A DNA stretch of 54,332 nucleotides from a virus: the IMG/VR virus record IMGVR_UViG_3300033153_003825, positions 1 to 54,332 of that record; one strand, written 5' to 3'. The notes beneath the pieces were generated by a model. That model was not told where the DNA came from. It ran no database searches and saw only the letters and a list, made by a program, of their open reading frames with translations. A program made the position numbers and the translations under genes. Positions 1 through 6,837 of this stretch are shown here, in pieces; position 1 is the stretch's first letter, and every line of letters starts with the position of its first letter.

Positions 1-144
1 CACCAAGGAACGGTTGGTTGGCCTCTTATCCTTTTCAGTGTCAAAGAGCTTCTGGATCGTACCATAGGGCGGGGGTCAACCAACTATTCTGGTCCATATC
101 GAGTAGCGGAAAGAGTCGGAACTTACGCGGAAAGAAGGGAACGA

Positions 145-429
145 ATGGATCACCCCTCCAAGTCTAATCCCACAATCAATGTGGACGGTTTTGTCTTCTG
201 GAATGTCCCTCCGCCCCGTATGAACGAAGTCTACGCCCACCTGAGTTCCCTCCTTCCATCAAAGTGCGTCGCGATCATGCACGTCCGTCACAATTTTAAC
301 TGCCCGTCGATCGAGAAGGGTGGGATGCCGGATTGCACCTGTAAGAAGGTTGATCTGGAAATTGAGGTTGATGGCGGTGTTGAAGTCGATGCTTCGCTGG
401 CCTCCTACATCATCAAGGAAGGCAACTGA
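145..429 (+). CDS. hypothetical protein, possibly longer at its 5' end
   Basis: Unrecognised 94-residue protein. The ATG follows a purine-rich ribosome site (GAAGGGA, about 134-140), which supports this start. The same frame is open to the left edge of the window without a stop, so a longer protein starting outside cannot be excluded. A Cys-x-Cys-Lys-Lys segment and a preceding Cys near the middle hint at a metal site, but no family is recognised. Its stop overlaps the start of the next gene (A at 429), so the two are translationally coupled. Confidence 0.6.
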   Translation: MDHPSKSNPTINVDGFVFWNVPPPRMNEVYAHLSSLLPSKCVAIMHVRHNFNCPSIEKGGMPDCTCKKVDLEIEVDGGVEVDASLASYIIKEGN

Positions 430-704
430 TGGACAACGTGGTCTACATGGAGTACGCCGCAGTTCGGGAGCCTACCACCGAGGATGTCGGAAACGACTTT
501 GTTATTGGTCGTCACACCATCTTCACTAAGGACTTGGAGAAAGCGAGAGAGGCGGCTAAGGGGTTTCTCAACGCCAAGGGAGCGAGTCCCGCCACCGTCG
601 TCATCTTCAAGATCAATCCAATCTTGAGGGTGTACGGCAAACAAACCTTAGAACTCAGTGAACAAGAGATCCAGCCCGAGGAAGGGTGGGGGGATGATGT
701 GTGA
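429..704 (+). CDS. hypothetical protein
   Basis: Unrecognised acidic 91-residue protein, starting in a one-base TGATG overlap with the previous gene. The middle (about residues 33-48) looks like an amphipathic helix rich in Lys, Glu and Ala. The tail is acidic and ends in Gly-Asp-Asp-Val. It belongs to the small-gene cluster upstream of the SSB gene, so an early or replication-associated role is possible, but only from position. Confidence 0.6.
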   Translation: MDNVVYMEYAAVREPTTEDVGNDFVIGRHTIFTKDLEKAREAAKGFLNAKGASPATVVIFKINPILRVYGKQTLELSEQEIQPEEGWGDDV

Positions 705-716
705 GGGAGACTCAGG

Positions 717-923
717 GTGGGCGTAGACTATTTTGATGGCACGGACCTGGATGGCCGCGCACGTCGCGTTCCAAAGAGGAACCCCGTGGTCATGGGCGAT
801 GCGGAGGTGATAGAGACTCGCATCTTCAACCGCGAGGTCTGGATTACCATTGGTAGGGCCGTAAACTACGTCGCAACGGACGCCACGGCGATAGAAGTTG
901 GATGGTTGAGGCACCACCGATAG
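717..923 (+). CDS. small hypothetical protein (GTG start)
   Basis: Unrecognised 68-residue basic protein. The GTG start lies 12 bases after the previous stop, with a GGGAGA ribosome site in between. The 3' end overlaps the next gene by 22 bases. Predicted to be mainly beta-strand (alternating Val/Ile segments at about residues 33-60). No motif recognised. Confidence 0.5.
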   Translation: MGVDYFDGTDLDGRARRVPKRNPVVMGDAEVIETRIFNREVWITIGRAVNYVATDATAIEVGWLRHHR

Positions 924-1291
924 CGGAAAGAATGGGCATTTCAAGAGAGAGAGTCCGTGGCCTCAAGGAAAGCCTCCTACGGAAGCTCAGAAGGCACCTC
1001 AAGCCCGAACAATTTGGTTGGGAGAACGCACATCCGATCAGGGCGAAGGAGATCGGACCCAGGGCTCGTCCCCTCACTGAACTCAAGCTCATATGTGAGC
1101 ATTGTGGTCACGTCCTTACGCACGTCTCAAGACATCACGGCCAACATTTCCATGAAAAGATCCTTCCCTACATGAGGTGCCCCGACTGCAAGGGGACAGC
1201 GGACGAGCCTCCTCGCGCCCACCCTGTTCATCATTATCATGATTGGATACAGGTTCCCACGAAACCTCTTTGTCTACCAGCGGAGAACTAA
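902..1291 (+). CDS. HTH plus zinc-ribbon protein (sigma region 4-like)
   Basis: 129-residue protein with two readable parts. Residues 5-30 contain an IAERMGISRERVRGL stretch followed by basic leucine-rich residues, which resembles the helix-turn-helix of sigma-70 region 4 or related regulators. Residues 66-97 hold Cys-x2-Cys and Cys-x2-Cys pairs with intervening histidines, consistent with a zinc ribbon. The combination suggests a DNA-binding transcription regulator, but no sigma region 2 is present, so it is not a complete sigma factor. It overlaps the previous gene by 22 bases and couples to the next through a one-base TAATG overlap. A second ATG at 932 would remove the start of the HTH, so 902 is preferred. 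Confidence 0.6.
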   Translation: MVEAPPIAERMGISRERVRGLKESLLRKLRRHLKPEQFGWENAHPIRAKEIGPRARPLTELKLICEHCGHVLTHVSRHHGQHFHEKILPYMRCPDCKGTADEPPRAHPVHHYHDWIQVPTKPLCLPAEN

Positions 1292-1632
1292 TGACGGAAT
1301 CATCGAAGGTACCTGTGGAATTTATAGTTTGTTCCGAGTGCGGCATTCTTTTTGGTGCCCCCGTCCACTGGATGGAGCAAAGACGTTTTGACGGCGTTTC
1401 TTTCAGCTGTCCAAACGGCGATTTCCAGAGTTTTGGCGACGACGAAAGAACGAGCCTCAAAGAAGAGGTAGCCCTTCTTTCTTCCTCTTTCGCGGAAGGA
1501 GAAGAACGTACCAAAAAAGCTGAAGACGGCGTCTACCGCCTGGAACAATCTATCAATGGCTACAAAGGCATTATTGCCAAGCTCACGAACGAAGCCCGTG
1601 ACTTACGCGAACAACTGAAATTGGAGAACTAA
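1291..1632 (+). CDS. zinc-finger and coiled-coil protein
   Basis: 113 residues from the ATG at 1291, which overlaps the stop of the upstream gene. This start is preferred over an in-frame ATG at 1243 that would overlap the upstream gene by 49 bases. The N-terminal half has CSECG and a later SCPNG, a plausible single zinc site. The C-terminal half (about residues 50-110) is a charged heptad-like coiled coil. Similar Cys-plus-coil proteins are common unassigned phage proteins. It lies immediately upstream of the SSB gene with a one-base overlap, which suggests co-translation and perhaps a DNA-metabolism role. Confidence 0.65.
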   Translation: MTESSKVPVEFIVCSECGILFGAPVHWMEQRRFDGVSFSCPNGDFQSFGDDERTSLKEEVALLSSSFAEGEERTKKAEDGVYRLEQSINGYKGIIAKLTNEARDLREQLKLEN

Positions 1633-2114
1633 TGGCCATCTTTCAAAACAGGGTCTTTCTCATCGGCTACCTCGGCAAAGATCCAGACACGCACACATTC
1701 GACAACGGCGACATGGTCACGAATGCGAGTTTAGCAACAACCCGTTCCTGGAAGAGGAAGGGTTCGGACGAATGGCAGGAGGACACAACCTGGCATCGTC
1801 TCGTTTTTCACGGCACTGAAGCGGTTAAGGCCCACGACCAACTTCGCAAGGGCTCCAGACTCTCGGTTGAGGCTTACATTCGCTCTCGCACGATGGGTGA
1901 AGGCAGTGAGAAGAGGTATTTCACGGACATCGTCGTTGATCGCTGGATTAACCTCGATCCTAAGATCCAGGGCGACGGTATTCCCGCTCGTGGCTCCTAT
2001 TCCAAGCCCTCGGCACCATCAGAGCCCCAAGGGCCTCCTACACCGCCCTCAGAGCCCAAGTCGGAGCCCATGAAGGCGTTGGATGACGATGACGAAGACT
2101 CCCTCCCCTTTTAA
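1632..2114 (+). CDS. ssb: single-stranded DNA-binding protein
   Basis: 160-residue SSB. Residues 1-110 form the OB fold, with family-typical features: the N-terminal N-x-V-x-L-I-G-x-L-G-x-D-P pattern, a Trp at about 37 before a charged loop, a TTWHRLVFHG strand, and a KGSRLSVEAYIRSR strand. A Pro/Ser-rich linker follows (about 115-148). The end is acidic and finishes in DDDDEDSLPF, the tip that recruits host replication and repair partners in bacterial SSBs. It coats single strands during replication and annealing. It is far from the helicase and recombinase block at 40-45 kb but would serve the same processes. Confidence 0.95.
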   Translation: MAIFQNRVFLIGYLGKDPDTHTFDNGDMVTNASLATTRSWKRKGSDEWQEDTTWHRLVFHGTEAVKAHDQLRKGSRLSVEAYIRSRTMGEGSEKRYFTDIVVDRWINLDPKIQGDGIPARGSYSKPSAPSEPQGPPTPPSEPKSEPMKALDDDDEDSLPF

Positions 2115-2124
2115 GAGGAAGGCA

Positions 2125-2385
2125 ATGAAAAAACGAGTACTCACCCCGGCCCAGAAAAGTGTGGTTCGGATGCTTGGGATGGGCCGCATTCTACTATGTG
2201 ACGACGCCTCCAGGTGTGAGCCGCTTTTTTGGATCACCACGGATGGCAGGAGGCGAGTGCGAGGTCCGTGTTGGCCGGTGGTTGAGTCATTGGAGCGAAA
2301 ACGTCTTTTAAGGGTCAAGAAGCGCAGTATCTACGGTCGCCAGGAATTGGTGATCCGCCTCAAGGTCAAGAAAAGCCCTTCATGA
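2125..2385 (+). CDS. hypothetical basic protein
   Basis: 86-residue strongly basic protein. The ATG at 2125 is chosen because AGGAAGG sits just upstream; an in-frame start at 2083 would lie inside the SSB gene. The layout LTPAQKSVVRMLGMGR followed by a short strand and an ESLERKRLLR helix resembles a small winged-helix domain, which is common in phage regulators. The family is not recognised. It directly follows ssb and may share its transcript. Confidence 0.6.
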   Translation: MKKRVLTPAQKSVVRMLGMGRILLCDDASRCEPLFWITTDGRRRVRGPCWPVVESLERKRLLRVKKRSIYGRQELVIRLKVKKSPS

Positions 2386-2567
2386 AAATCCTTTCCCTGG
2401 ATTTGAGGGTGAATGATGTCGTCAAAAGAAAACTTTTTGGAATTTGGGTGGAGTTGAAGATGGGTCTTTTTGTCACCTTGTTAGGAGCCTCACAAAGGTA
2501 CAGCGCCAAGGTACAGCGTCAGGCCAGGTGGCTATTGGGTTTCCTCACTTGGAAGGTACACCGCTGA
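2382..2567 (+). CDS. doubtful small ORF overlapping the AGGTACA repeats
   Basis: 61 codons starting in an ATGA overlap with the previous gene. Its last third is made of the AGGTACA repeat units, whose 13-base period is not a multiple of three, as expected for non-coding DNA rather than a conserved protein. No motif is visible. It may be a short coupled peptide or chance reading through the repeat region. Confidence 0.3.
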   Translation: MKILSLDLRVNDVVKRKLFGIWVELKMGLFVTLLGASQRYSAKVQRQARWLLGFLTWKVHR

Positions 2568-2613
2568 GGTACACATATTAAAGGGATTAAAAAAGAATTA
2601 TGAATAGGTACTG
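2495..2613 (+). repeat. iteron-like AGGTACA direct repeats
   Basis: Four direct copies of an 11-base unit close to AAGGTACAGCG lie at 2495-2505, 2508-2518, 2553-2563 and 2566-2576. Copies 1-2 and copies 3-4 are each exactly 13 bases apart. A fifth partial copy, AGGTACTG, is at 2606-2613. Regularly spaced short direct repeats beside an AT-rich stretch are typical of initiator-binding iterons or a regulator operator array. Which of these it is cannot be read from sequence. Confidence 0.55.
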
Positions 2614-2749
2614 TAAGGGTAGCCTTAAAGAGTTGTTACTAAGAATGAGTTATGCTTTAAGAAGTTGTCAATAGCAATCTCTTTGTTTTGGGCTATTTCA
2701 CGGGTTTTATTTACGCCGCCGCTGGCGATTATTTGAAAAAAGGGGGAGA
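2568..2749. other. AT-rich intergenic region, candidate origin or regulatory region
   Basis: This is the longest gene-free gap in the window and is visibly AT-richer than its surroundings. It contains an inverted repeat CTTAAAG/CTTTAAG (2624-2630 and 2655-2661, 24-base loop). A weak promoter-like pair TTGTTA, 17 bases, TTTAAG overlaps the repeat. It follows the iteron-like repeats and precedes a new run of small genes starting at 2750. It could be a DNA-unwinding element of an origin, or simply the promoter region of the downstream cluster. Confidence 0.4.
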
Positions 2750-2899
2750 ATGAGGACTTGGAGAGTCGCCTTGGTTCTGACGGCCTGGGCTGTAGGATGC
2801 GGGCTCTTAGTCTGGAAGCTGGGCGTCTGGGCCACCGTTGGTGTTTGCCTCGTCGCCTACGGGTACGTTGAATCTGGTTTCGACATGAGGGGGCCGTAG
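2750..2899 (+). CDS. small membrane protein
   Basis: 49-residue protein beginning MRTWRVALVLTAWAVGCGLL. A strong ribosome site (AAGGGGGAG) lies just before the ATG. Residues 5-39 are almost entirely hydrophobic and could form one long or two short membrane segments, with a short polar tail. It is the first gene after the AT-rich gap and uses the same style of ribosome site as the next gene, which supports its being real. Function unknown. Confidence 0.6.
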   Translation: MRTWRVALVLTAWAVGCGLLVWKLGVWATVGVCLVAYGYVESGFDMRGP

Positions 2900-2932
2900 T
2901 AATATTCTAATTCTCAAGAAAAAGGGGGAGTA

Positions 2933-3232
2933 ATGACGTATCACGATTCGGACGAAATGGCGAAGCAGGAGGCCACCAAGACATCCGACGCCGAGGACCT
3001 TCGGACGATGGCGGGGAAGGTGGTAGCCCTAGCCGTGTTAGTGAGGGAGCAGACCAGAGTGGTCCGTGAGGCCGTCCTGGGAGGTTGGATCGAGCCGAAT
3101 CCCGAGTGTGGGGAGGACGTGGAAAAGCCTCTTGGCCTAATCTCACAGATGAGGTCTGAGTTTTCTTCGATCCTCGCAGCCCTATCGGAAGCCGAGGATA
3201 ATCTGGGCAAGCTCCGGGAAGAGTTGAGCTAA
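2933..3232 (+). CDS. hypothetical helical protein
   Basis: 99-residue protein with a good ribosome site (AAAGGGGGAG before the ATG). It is largely helical: an acidic N-terminus, an Ala/Val-rich helix at about 27-50, and a heptad-like helix at about 75-97 ending in KLREELS. No conserved motif is recognised. The next gene starts 16 bases after its stop, behind another AGGAGGGGGG-type site. Confidence 0.6.
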   Translation: MTYHDSDEMAKQEATKTSDAEDLRTMAGKVVALAVLVREQTRVVREAVLGGWIEPNPECGEDVEKPLGLISQMRSEFSSILAALSEAEDNLGKLREELS

Positions 3233-3247
3233 AAAAGGAGGGGGGAG

Positions 3248-3562
3248 ATGGAGAGTCAGGTTGAGCTTTTCGGTTTCGGGAAGCCCACAATAGCTGAACA
3301 ATTCAGACGCTTCCATGGCGAGCACCCGGAGGTGTACGAGGAACTGGTGTCGCTGGCGAGGCAGGCGAAGAAGGCGAGGCGTCAGGTTGGGATTGGGCTA
3401 ATCTTCGAGGTGCTCCGCTGGAATCGGATAATCGCGGGCCTGCCCGACACCAACGAGGAATTCAAGCTCAACAACAACTATCGTTCTCGTTACGCACGGC
3501 TCATCATGCGTCGGGAGTCGGACCTAAGTGATTTCTTCGAGACGCGGCGGCTGCGGTCGTAA
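3248..3562 (+). CDS. conserved phage protein of unknown function
   Basis: 104 residues matching a pattern I know from many phage genomes: an N-terminal IAEQFRRFHGEHPEVYEELV segment, a central basic VGIGLIFEVLRWNRIIAG stretch, then FKLNNNYRSRYARLIM and a final DFFETRRLRS. The family is usually left unnamed and often sits among small early genes. The Arg/Asn-rich core suggests nucleic-acid contact, but this is inference. The stop overlaps the next start (TAATG). Confidence 0.75.
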   Translation: MESQVELFGFGKPTIAEQFRRFHGEHPEVYEELVSLARQAKKARRQVGIGLIFEVLRWNRIIAGLPDTNEEFKLNNNYRSRYARLIMRRESDLSDFFETRRLRS

Positions 3563-3861
3563 TGGCCATGACCACCCAAGAACTCTGGGCCTGGGAGGAT
3601 TGCGAACCACAGGACGAGTCCTGGTGCCCGCATTGTAAAGAGTGGGTGGAGGCTGAGAGCGAGATAGACGAGGACGGCGTTTATACCGAATGGTGTTATC
3701 AGTGCGGGCAGGCCGACTTGCGAGACGACGAACTGCTCGACTTTTTTGAGGAGGAGAACGATGCCCGAAGTTCCCAGCCTGGAGATGTTCCAGAACCTAC
3801 TAAGGGCGGTGAACGCGCTAGAGGCAAGGGTGGACGCAATGGAGGGGGCCGGGGGGATTAA
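3562..3861 (+). CDS. zinc-ribbon acidic protein
   Basis: 99 residues from an ATG that overlaps the previous stop. Residues 15-55 are very acidic and hold CPHC and CYQC pairs, a clear zinc-ribbon arrangement. After about residue 66 the protein turns into a Gly/Arg-rich low-complexity tail, exactly where it overlaps the next gene (from 3761). The tail composition there probably reflects constraint from the other frame. Function unknown. Confidence 0.6.
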   Translation: MAMTTQELWAWEDCEPQDESWCPHCKEWVEAESEIDEDGVYTEWCYQCGQADLRDDELLDFFEEENDARSSQPGDVPEPTKGGERARGKGGRNGGGRGD

Positions 3862-4093
3862 GGGTGGTCCATGCGGGGCCTATGTCCCTGCCGAAGACCT
3901 GGCTGAGTCGCTGAAGCTGTTAAAGCGGGCCTGGAACTGCTTACAAACCTCTGCGGGTGGCTACCCCACGACTATCGCGCTCATTTTCGATTTCTTAGAG
4001 AAGATGGGAGGGAAAAATGGACCGAGTACGACTGAAAAGATGGGGAACAGACCATATCGAGGATCCGAAGAAGAAGAAGTTCACCCTCTGTAA
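3761..4093 (+). CDS. hypothetical protein overlapping both neighbours
   Basis: 110 residues starting MPEVPSLEMFQNLLRAVNAL, with a GAGGAG ribosome site before the ATG at 3761. That start is preferred over an in-frame codon at 3746. The N-terminal helix has a heptad look (residues 4-30) and a second helix pair occupies about 48-85. The last 25 residues are polar and lie inside the next gene. It overlaps the upstream gene by about 100 bases and the downstream gene by 77, which is unusually deep. Function unknown. Confidence 0.55.
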   Translation: MPEVPSLEMFQNLLRAVNALEARVDAMEGAGGIKGGPCGAYVPAEDLAESLKLLKRAWNCLQTSAGGYPTTIALIFDFLEKMGGKNGPSTTEKMGNRPYRGSEEEEVHPL

Positions 4094-4241
4094 CCTCATG
4101 CTTCCGTGGAAGCTGCTGGAGCCCAAGGGTGACCGGATCTGCGTGGTCTGCCGGAAGGTTTTCGAGAAGCGTTATGGGTACCATCCGATGGTTACTTTTG
4201 AAGAAGGGGAGGTAGGTCATGTCCAAGATGAAGCTCTTTGA
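4017..4241 (+). CDS. small Cys-containing protein
   Basis: 74-residue basic protein preceded by GGGAGGG. A CVVC pair at residues 42-45, together with upstream Cys25, could bind zinc. It carries aromatic and basic residues through RKVFEKRYGYHP. It overlaps the previous gene by 77 bases and the next by 23. Unknown family. Confidence 0.55.
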   Translation: MDRVRLKRWGTDHIEDPKKKKFTLCNLMLPWKLLEPKGDRICVVCRKVFEKRYGYHPMVTFEEGEVGHVQDEAL

Positions 4242-4440
4242 GTTTGCAGTGCTGTTCCACCCGAAGGCGACGAAAGAACAGAAGGACGCGGGAGAGGAGC
4301 CGATGTCTAAGGTTATTCTGTCGCCCGACACCATGTTGGCGAAGGACGAGAAAGAGGCCGTCATGCGAGTGGCGCGGGAACTCCCCGAGGATCTCATGCC
4401 CAAGTTGGATCAAGTCGAAATCCTGATCCGCTCTTTTTGA
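4219..4440 (+). CDS. conserved small phage protein
   Basis: 73 residues. The architecture MKLFEFAVLFHPKATKEQKD, then MLAKDEKEAVMRVARELPED and a final QVEILIRSF is one I recognise from many tailed phages as a small alpha/beta protein without assigned function. A strong GGGGAGG ribosome site precedes the ATG at 4219. The final strand ending in Arg-Ser-Phe is characteristic. Its stop overlaps the next gene's TTG start. Confidence 0.75.
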   Translation: MSKMKLFEFAVLFHPKATKEQKDAGEEPMSKVILSPDTMLAKDEKEAVMRVARELPEDLMPKLDQVEILIRSF

Positions 4441-4697
4441 GACGCCGTCCTCGCCGGGAGCGGCCCGTGAAGAGGGCTGCGAGGGAGGCCGAGGAAACGC
4501 TTGATGGGCTGAGGCCCCAGCCCGACTGGGAGGGGCCGGAACTTTGGTTGGGTGGGTCGGAGAACGCCAACGGTTCTGCGACATTGAATGTTGCGACCTC
4601 ATCCCGCACGACCCAGATTGAGGGTGGGTTGACACAGACCGTGACTAGCGCGGCTCATCCATCATCTGCGTACATGGCTTCTGAGGTGCCTATGTAG
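4437..4697 (+). CDS. hypothetical protein (TTG start)
   Basis: 86 residues from a TTG that shares bases with the previous stop (TTGA). The N-terminus is Arg-rich (RRRPRRERPVKRAAREAEE) and the rest is Ser/Thr/Gly-rich without hydrophobic core. It could be disordered or RNA/DNA-binding. The weak start and low-complexity content keep confidence modest; the tight spacing to both neighbours supports translation. Confidence 0.4.
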   Translation: MRRRPRRERPVKRAAREAEETLDGLRPQPDWEGPELWLGGSENANGSATLNVATSSRTTQIEGGLTQTVTSAAHPSSAYMASEVPM

Positions 4698-5098
4698 TGA
4701 CCCAAGGGAAGCGCCTTCCGGTTCCACACAACGGGGGCAGGTTGTCGAAACGATACGGTATCGCGCCCGATTCGTGGTCGGGAGCCCTCCGTAGGGACCT
4801 CAACGTGATTGCGACCTGGTTGCTTTCTTTGGGTTTTACGGACGCAGCGAAACTTGGCTCTCGTGCGCGACAGGTGGATGGGGCGGGGCCGGGATTTCGG
4901 CACGGGAGCAAACTCATGATGATGGTGGCGGGAGTTTCCTGTACCTGTGGACGTCTCCCTCACCTCGACAAGTGTGCGATATGGAGGAAGCTCGAAATTC
5001 GTGAGCACATGTATTCTACTTACGGGATCACGGCGAGTACCAAGGTACCGCCAGAGAATTATATGGAGGACGTTTTAAGGTTCCCCCGCGCAGGGTAA
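4697..5098 (+). CDS. hypothetical protein (GTG start)
   Basis: 133 residues from a GTG overlapping the previous TAG. The N-terminal part is basic; a central CTCGRLPHLDKC stretch gives three Cys and one His that could form a zinc site. A helical segment around residues 35-55 includes two Trp/Leu-rich turns. No family recognised. After its stop there is a 111-base stretch holding only one very short possible ORF. Confidence 0.5.
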   Translation: MTQGKRLPVPHNGGRLSKRYGIAPDSWSGALRRDLNVIATWLLSLGFTDAAKLGSRARQVDGAGPGFRHGSKLMMMVAGVSCTCGRLPHLDKCAIWRKLEIREHMYSTYGITASTKVPPENYMEDVLRFPRAG

Positions 5099-5120
5099 AC
5101 CTTGAACCGAGCAGCGGTGC

Positions 5121-5213
5121 ATGAACTTCTTGGCTTACGGCTTTCAGCCATGTTTTGCGAGTCGGGATTCGCTGGTAGATAGGACGTCCTGTTGCGGGGG
5201 GCTGTTTCAATGA
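5121..5213 (+). CDS. possible 30-residue peptide coupled to the next gene
   Basis: A 30-codon frame starting MNFLAYGFQPCFASRD ends in an ATGA overlap with the gene at 5210. No strong ribosome site is visible upstream. The exact stop/start overlap is the style used throughout this genome, so a short coupled peptide is possible. With so few codons it may be chance. Confidence 0.25.
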   Translation: MNFLAYGFQPCFASRDSLVDRTSCCGGLFQ

Positions 5214-5461
5214 AAACAAGAAAAGGTATCCAGTTTATTTGGCACGGGCGGCATGTTACTTGGTGGTGGGTCGGCCTTGTGCGACTAACCTGGGAAACTA
5301 ATCTCAGGTACATTTTCAGATGGATCCTGGGCGTCGGGCCAGTGGAGCTTCGGCGCTGGGAACCACGACCTTTTGAGGAGCTAAAGCGTGATGACGACGC
5401 ATGGCGAAGAGAACATGGCAGGATCCGAGAACCAAGAAGAGGCCCAGGAGAGTCTTGGTAA
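5210..5461 (+). CDS. small Trp-rich, possibly membrane-associated protein
   Basis: 83 residues from ATG 5210; an in-frame TTG at 5192 is less likely. Residues 18-45 contain VTWWWVGLVRLTW and YIFRWILGVG, an aromatic hydrophobic stretch broken by Arg, compatible with interfacial or single membrane insertion. The C-terminal 35 residues are highly charged and overlap the next gene. Function unknown. Confidence 0.5.
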   Translation: MKTRKGIQFIWHGRHVTWWWVGLVRLTWETNLRYIFRWILGVGPVELRRWEPRPFEELKRDDDAWRREHGRIREPRRGPGESW

Positions 5462-5672
5462 ACAAGTAGCCCGAACGAGCAGGTTGATCTACCTAGACTT
5501 CAAGGGAGAGGGCTTCACCGGCAAGGAGGCGTTTGAGTTGACGAAGCTCTGGTGTGCGCCGAACTACTCGGTGATCGTACAGAGGATGTACGCGGAGGAA
5601 GCGGCGATGGCGAAACGTGCAGCTCAAGAGAAATCTAGCGGCAGGCCACGCCTACATCTCCCCCAACACTAG
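5391..5672 (+). CDS. hypothetical helical protein before the terminase block
   Basis: 93 residues from ATG 5391, with GAGGAG at 5375-5380; a GTG at 5388 and an ATG at 5415 are alternatives. The middle, YLDFKGEGFTGKEAFELTKLW then APNYSVIVQRMYAEEAAMAK, resembles a compact helical phage protein with a possible HTH-like helix pair. It overlaps the previous gene by 71 bases and ends 10 bases before the putative small terminase. Confidence 0.5.
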   Translation: MTTHGEENMAGSENQEEAQESLGKQVARTSRLIYLDFKGEGFTGKEAFELTKLWCAPNYSVIVQRMYAEEAAMAKRAAQEKSSGRPRLHLPQH

Positions 5673-5681
5673 GGGGCCGGA

Positions 5682-6479
5682 GTGCCCGAGAAGAAGCCGG
5701 AGGACGAGCGGACGGAAGTCGGGGTGGAGGATCCTCCCGCACCCATTGTTTACAGGGTGCGTGTAGACGGCAGTGACGTCTTTAGTGCTGCGGGGGCTAT
5801 TCCCTTTGAGGCTCCCGCCGACGAAATCTTCAGGTACGTGGAGGAGAGGGCGCGAGATGTCGGCACTCGCATCAAGCGTAATCGCGGCAAACCCAATAGC
5901 GCCAAAATAGAGAACATGCTTTCAGTTGAAGAGAAGGCTGTCGTCATTCTCGGGAGGGCTATCAGGATTCCTTGGCGGGAGATCATAAAGCGTATTAGTG
6001 ATGACAGGGTGGCGCGGGGGGAGACTCCGCCCAGTCGCTTGCCTAGTGATTTCCATAAGTTGGTTATGTCTCACCACAAAAAGATCGTGGCAGCCATCCA
6101 TTCCGATATGCTGGAAGGAGTGGAGGCGTATTCTCCGTTGGTCGGTAGCCCTGGTCGCATAATCTGGCGGGCCAAGCTGCTCGAATTTTATCGCCAGCGA
6201 ATCTTTGCACTTGGCCGCAACACCAATATGAAGTTGGAGAGGAAGGAACGCCGGATCGCCTCTCTCGATAAGGCGATGGAAAAGCACATGCGTTATTTCG
6301 AGGGGCTCCAGAAGGAAGGTGACGTCGAACTGTTGATGGGATCGCTCTCCGAGAAGGTTCAGGCTCGTGCCCGAGAGGGGGCGGAGGAGGCCATTGCGAA
6401 GAAGTTTGCGAACGGTGAGATCACGGACGAAGAGAGAATCGACGAACTGAGAAAGCTGCGCCATGGCGAGCTTGAATAG
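5682..6479 (+). CDS. putative terminase small subunit
   Basis: 265 residues from GTG 5682. The assignment rests mainly on position, two genes upstream of the large terminase. Residues 76-110 (SVEEKAVVILGRAIRIPWRE plus following residues) could be an HTH-type DNA-binding region. The C-terminal half (about 175-262) is a long charged helix suited to oligomerisation. Small terminases recognise the packaging site and form rings that load the large subunit. No family signature is clear, so a different DNA-binding protein is possible. It overlaps the next gene by 17 bases. Confidence 0.5.
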   Translation: MPEKKPEDERTEVGVEDPPAPIVYRVRVDGSDVFSAAGAIPFEAPADEIFRYVEERARDVGTRIKRNRGKPNSAKIENMLSVEEKAVVILGRAIRIPWREIIKRISDDRVARGETPPSRLPSDFHKLVMSHHKKIVAAIHSDMLEGVEAYSPLVGSPGRIIWRAKLLEFYRQRIFALGRNTNMKLERKERRIASLDKAMEKHMRYFEGLQKEGDVELLMGSLSEKVQARAREGAEEAIAKKFANGEITDEERIDELRKLRHGELE

Positions 6480-6837
6480 AAAGTCTGCGAGAAAGAAGTT
6501 GCAGGACTTGATGGTCGTGCCCGACCTTGAGGTGGTCCACGAGAATGTGGCGAAAGCCTGGTATCTGGGTGAACGCTTTCCGGTGCCAAAATTCAATCCA
6601 AAATGTCCTGCCTGCGACTCCCGTGCCGCGCTCATTCGCATGTACCGCTTCTTTATGCGGGGAGGCCCGGCTACAACGCCCTACCGTTGCGACGTTTATA
6701 TGAAATGTCTGGACTGTGGCGTGATTTGGACCTATGGGGTGGTGATCTCGAAAGAGATGTTCAAGGCCAACGAACACCTTGGCCTCGTCCACCGTAAAAC
6801 CGTGCTGGCCGAACTGGAGAAAATGGATGGCGTCTAA
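6463..6837 (+). CDS. zinc-ribbon protein beside the terminase
   Basis: 124 residues. After a basic N-terminal helix it has CPAC at about 48-51 and a second CLDC pair at about 85-88 followed by GVIWTYG, a standard zinc-ribbon spacing. It is sandwiched between the putative small and the large terminase genes and overlaps both. An accessory packaging or DNA-end protein is plausible, but this is inference from context. Confidence 0.6.
   Translation: MASLNRKSARKKLQDLMVVPDLEVVHENVAKAWYLGERFPVPKFNPKCPACDSRAALIRMYRFFMRGGPATTPYRCDVYMKCLDCGVIWTYGVVISKEMFKANEHLGLVHRKTVLAELEKMDGV

Noticed and set aside
1243-1290. Earlier start for the gene beginning at 1291
   Set aside because: It would lie inside the upstream gene; the ATG at 1291 shares one base with the upstream stop, the pattern used throughout the window.
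5922-6641. Antisense 239-codon open frame over the putative small terminase
   Set aside because: No start signal or motif. The plus-strand genes 5682 and 6463 with their overlaps explain the sequence.
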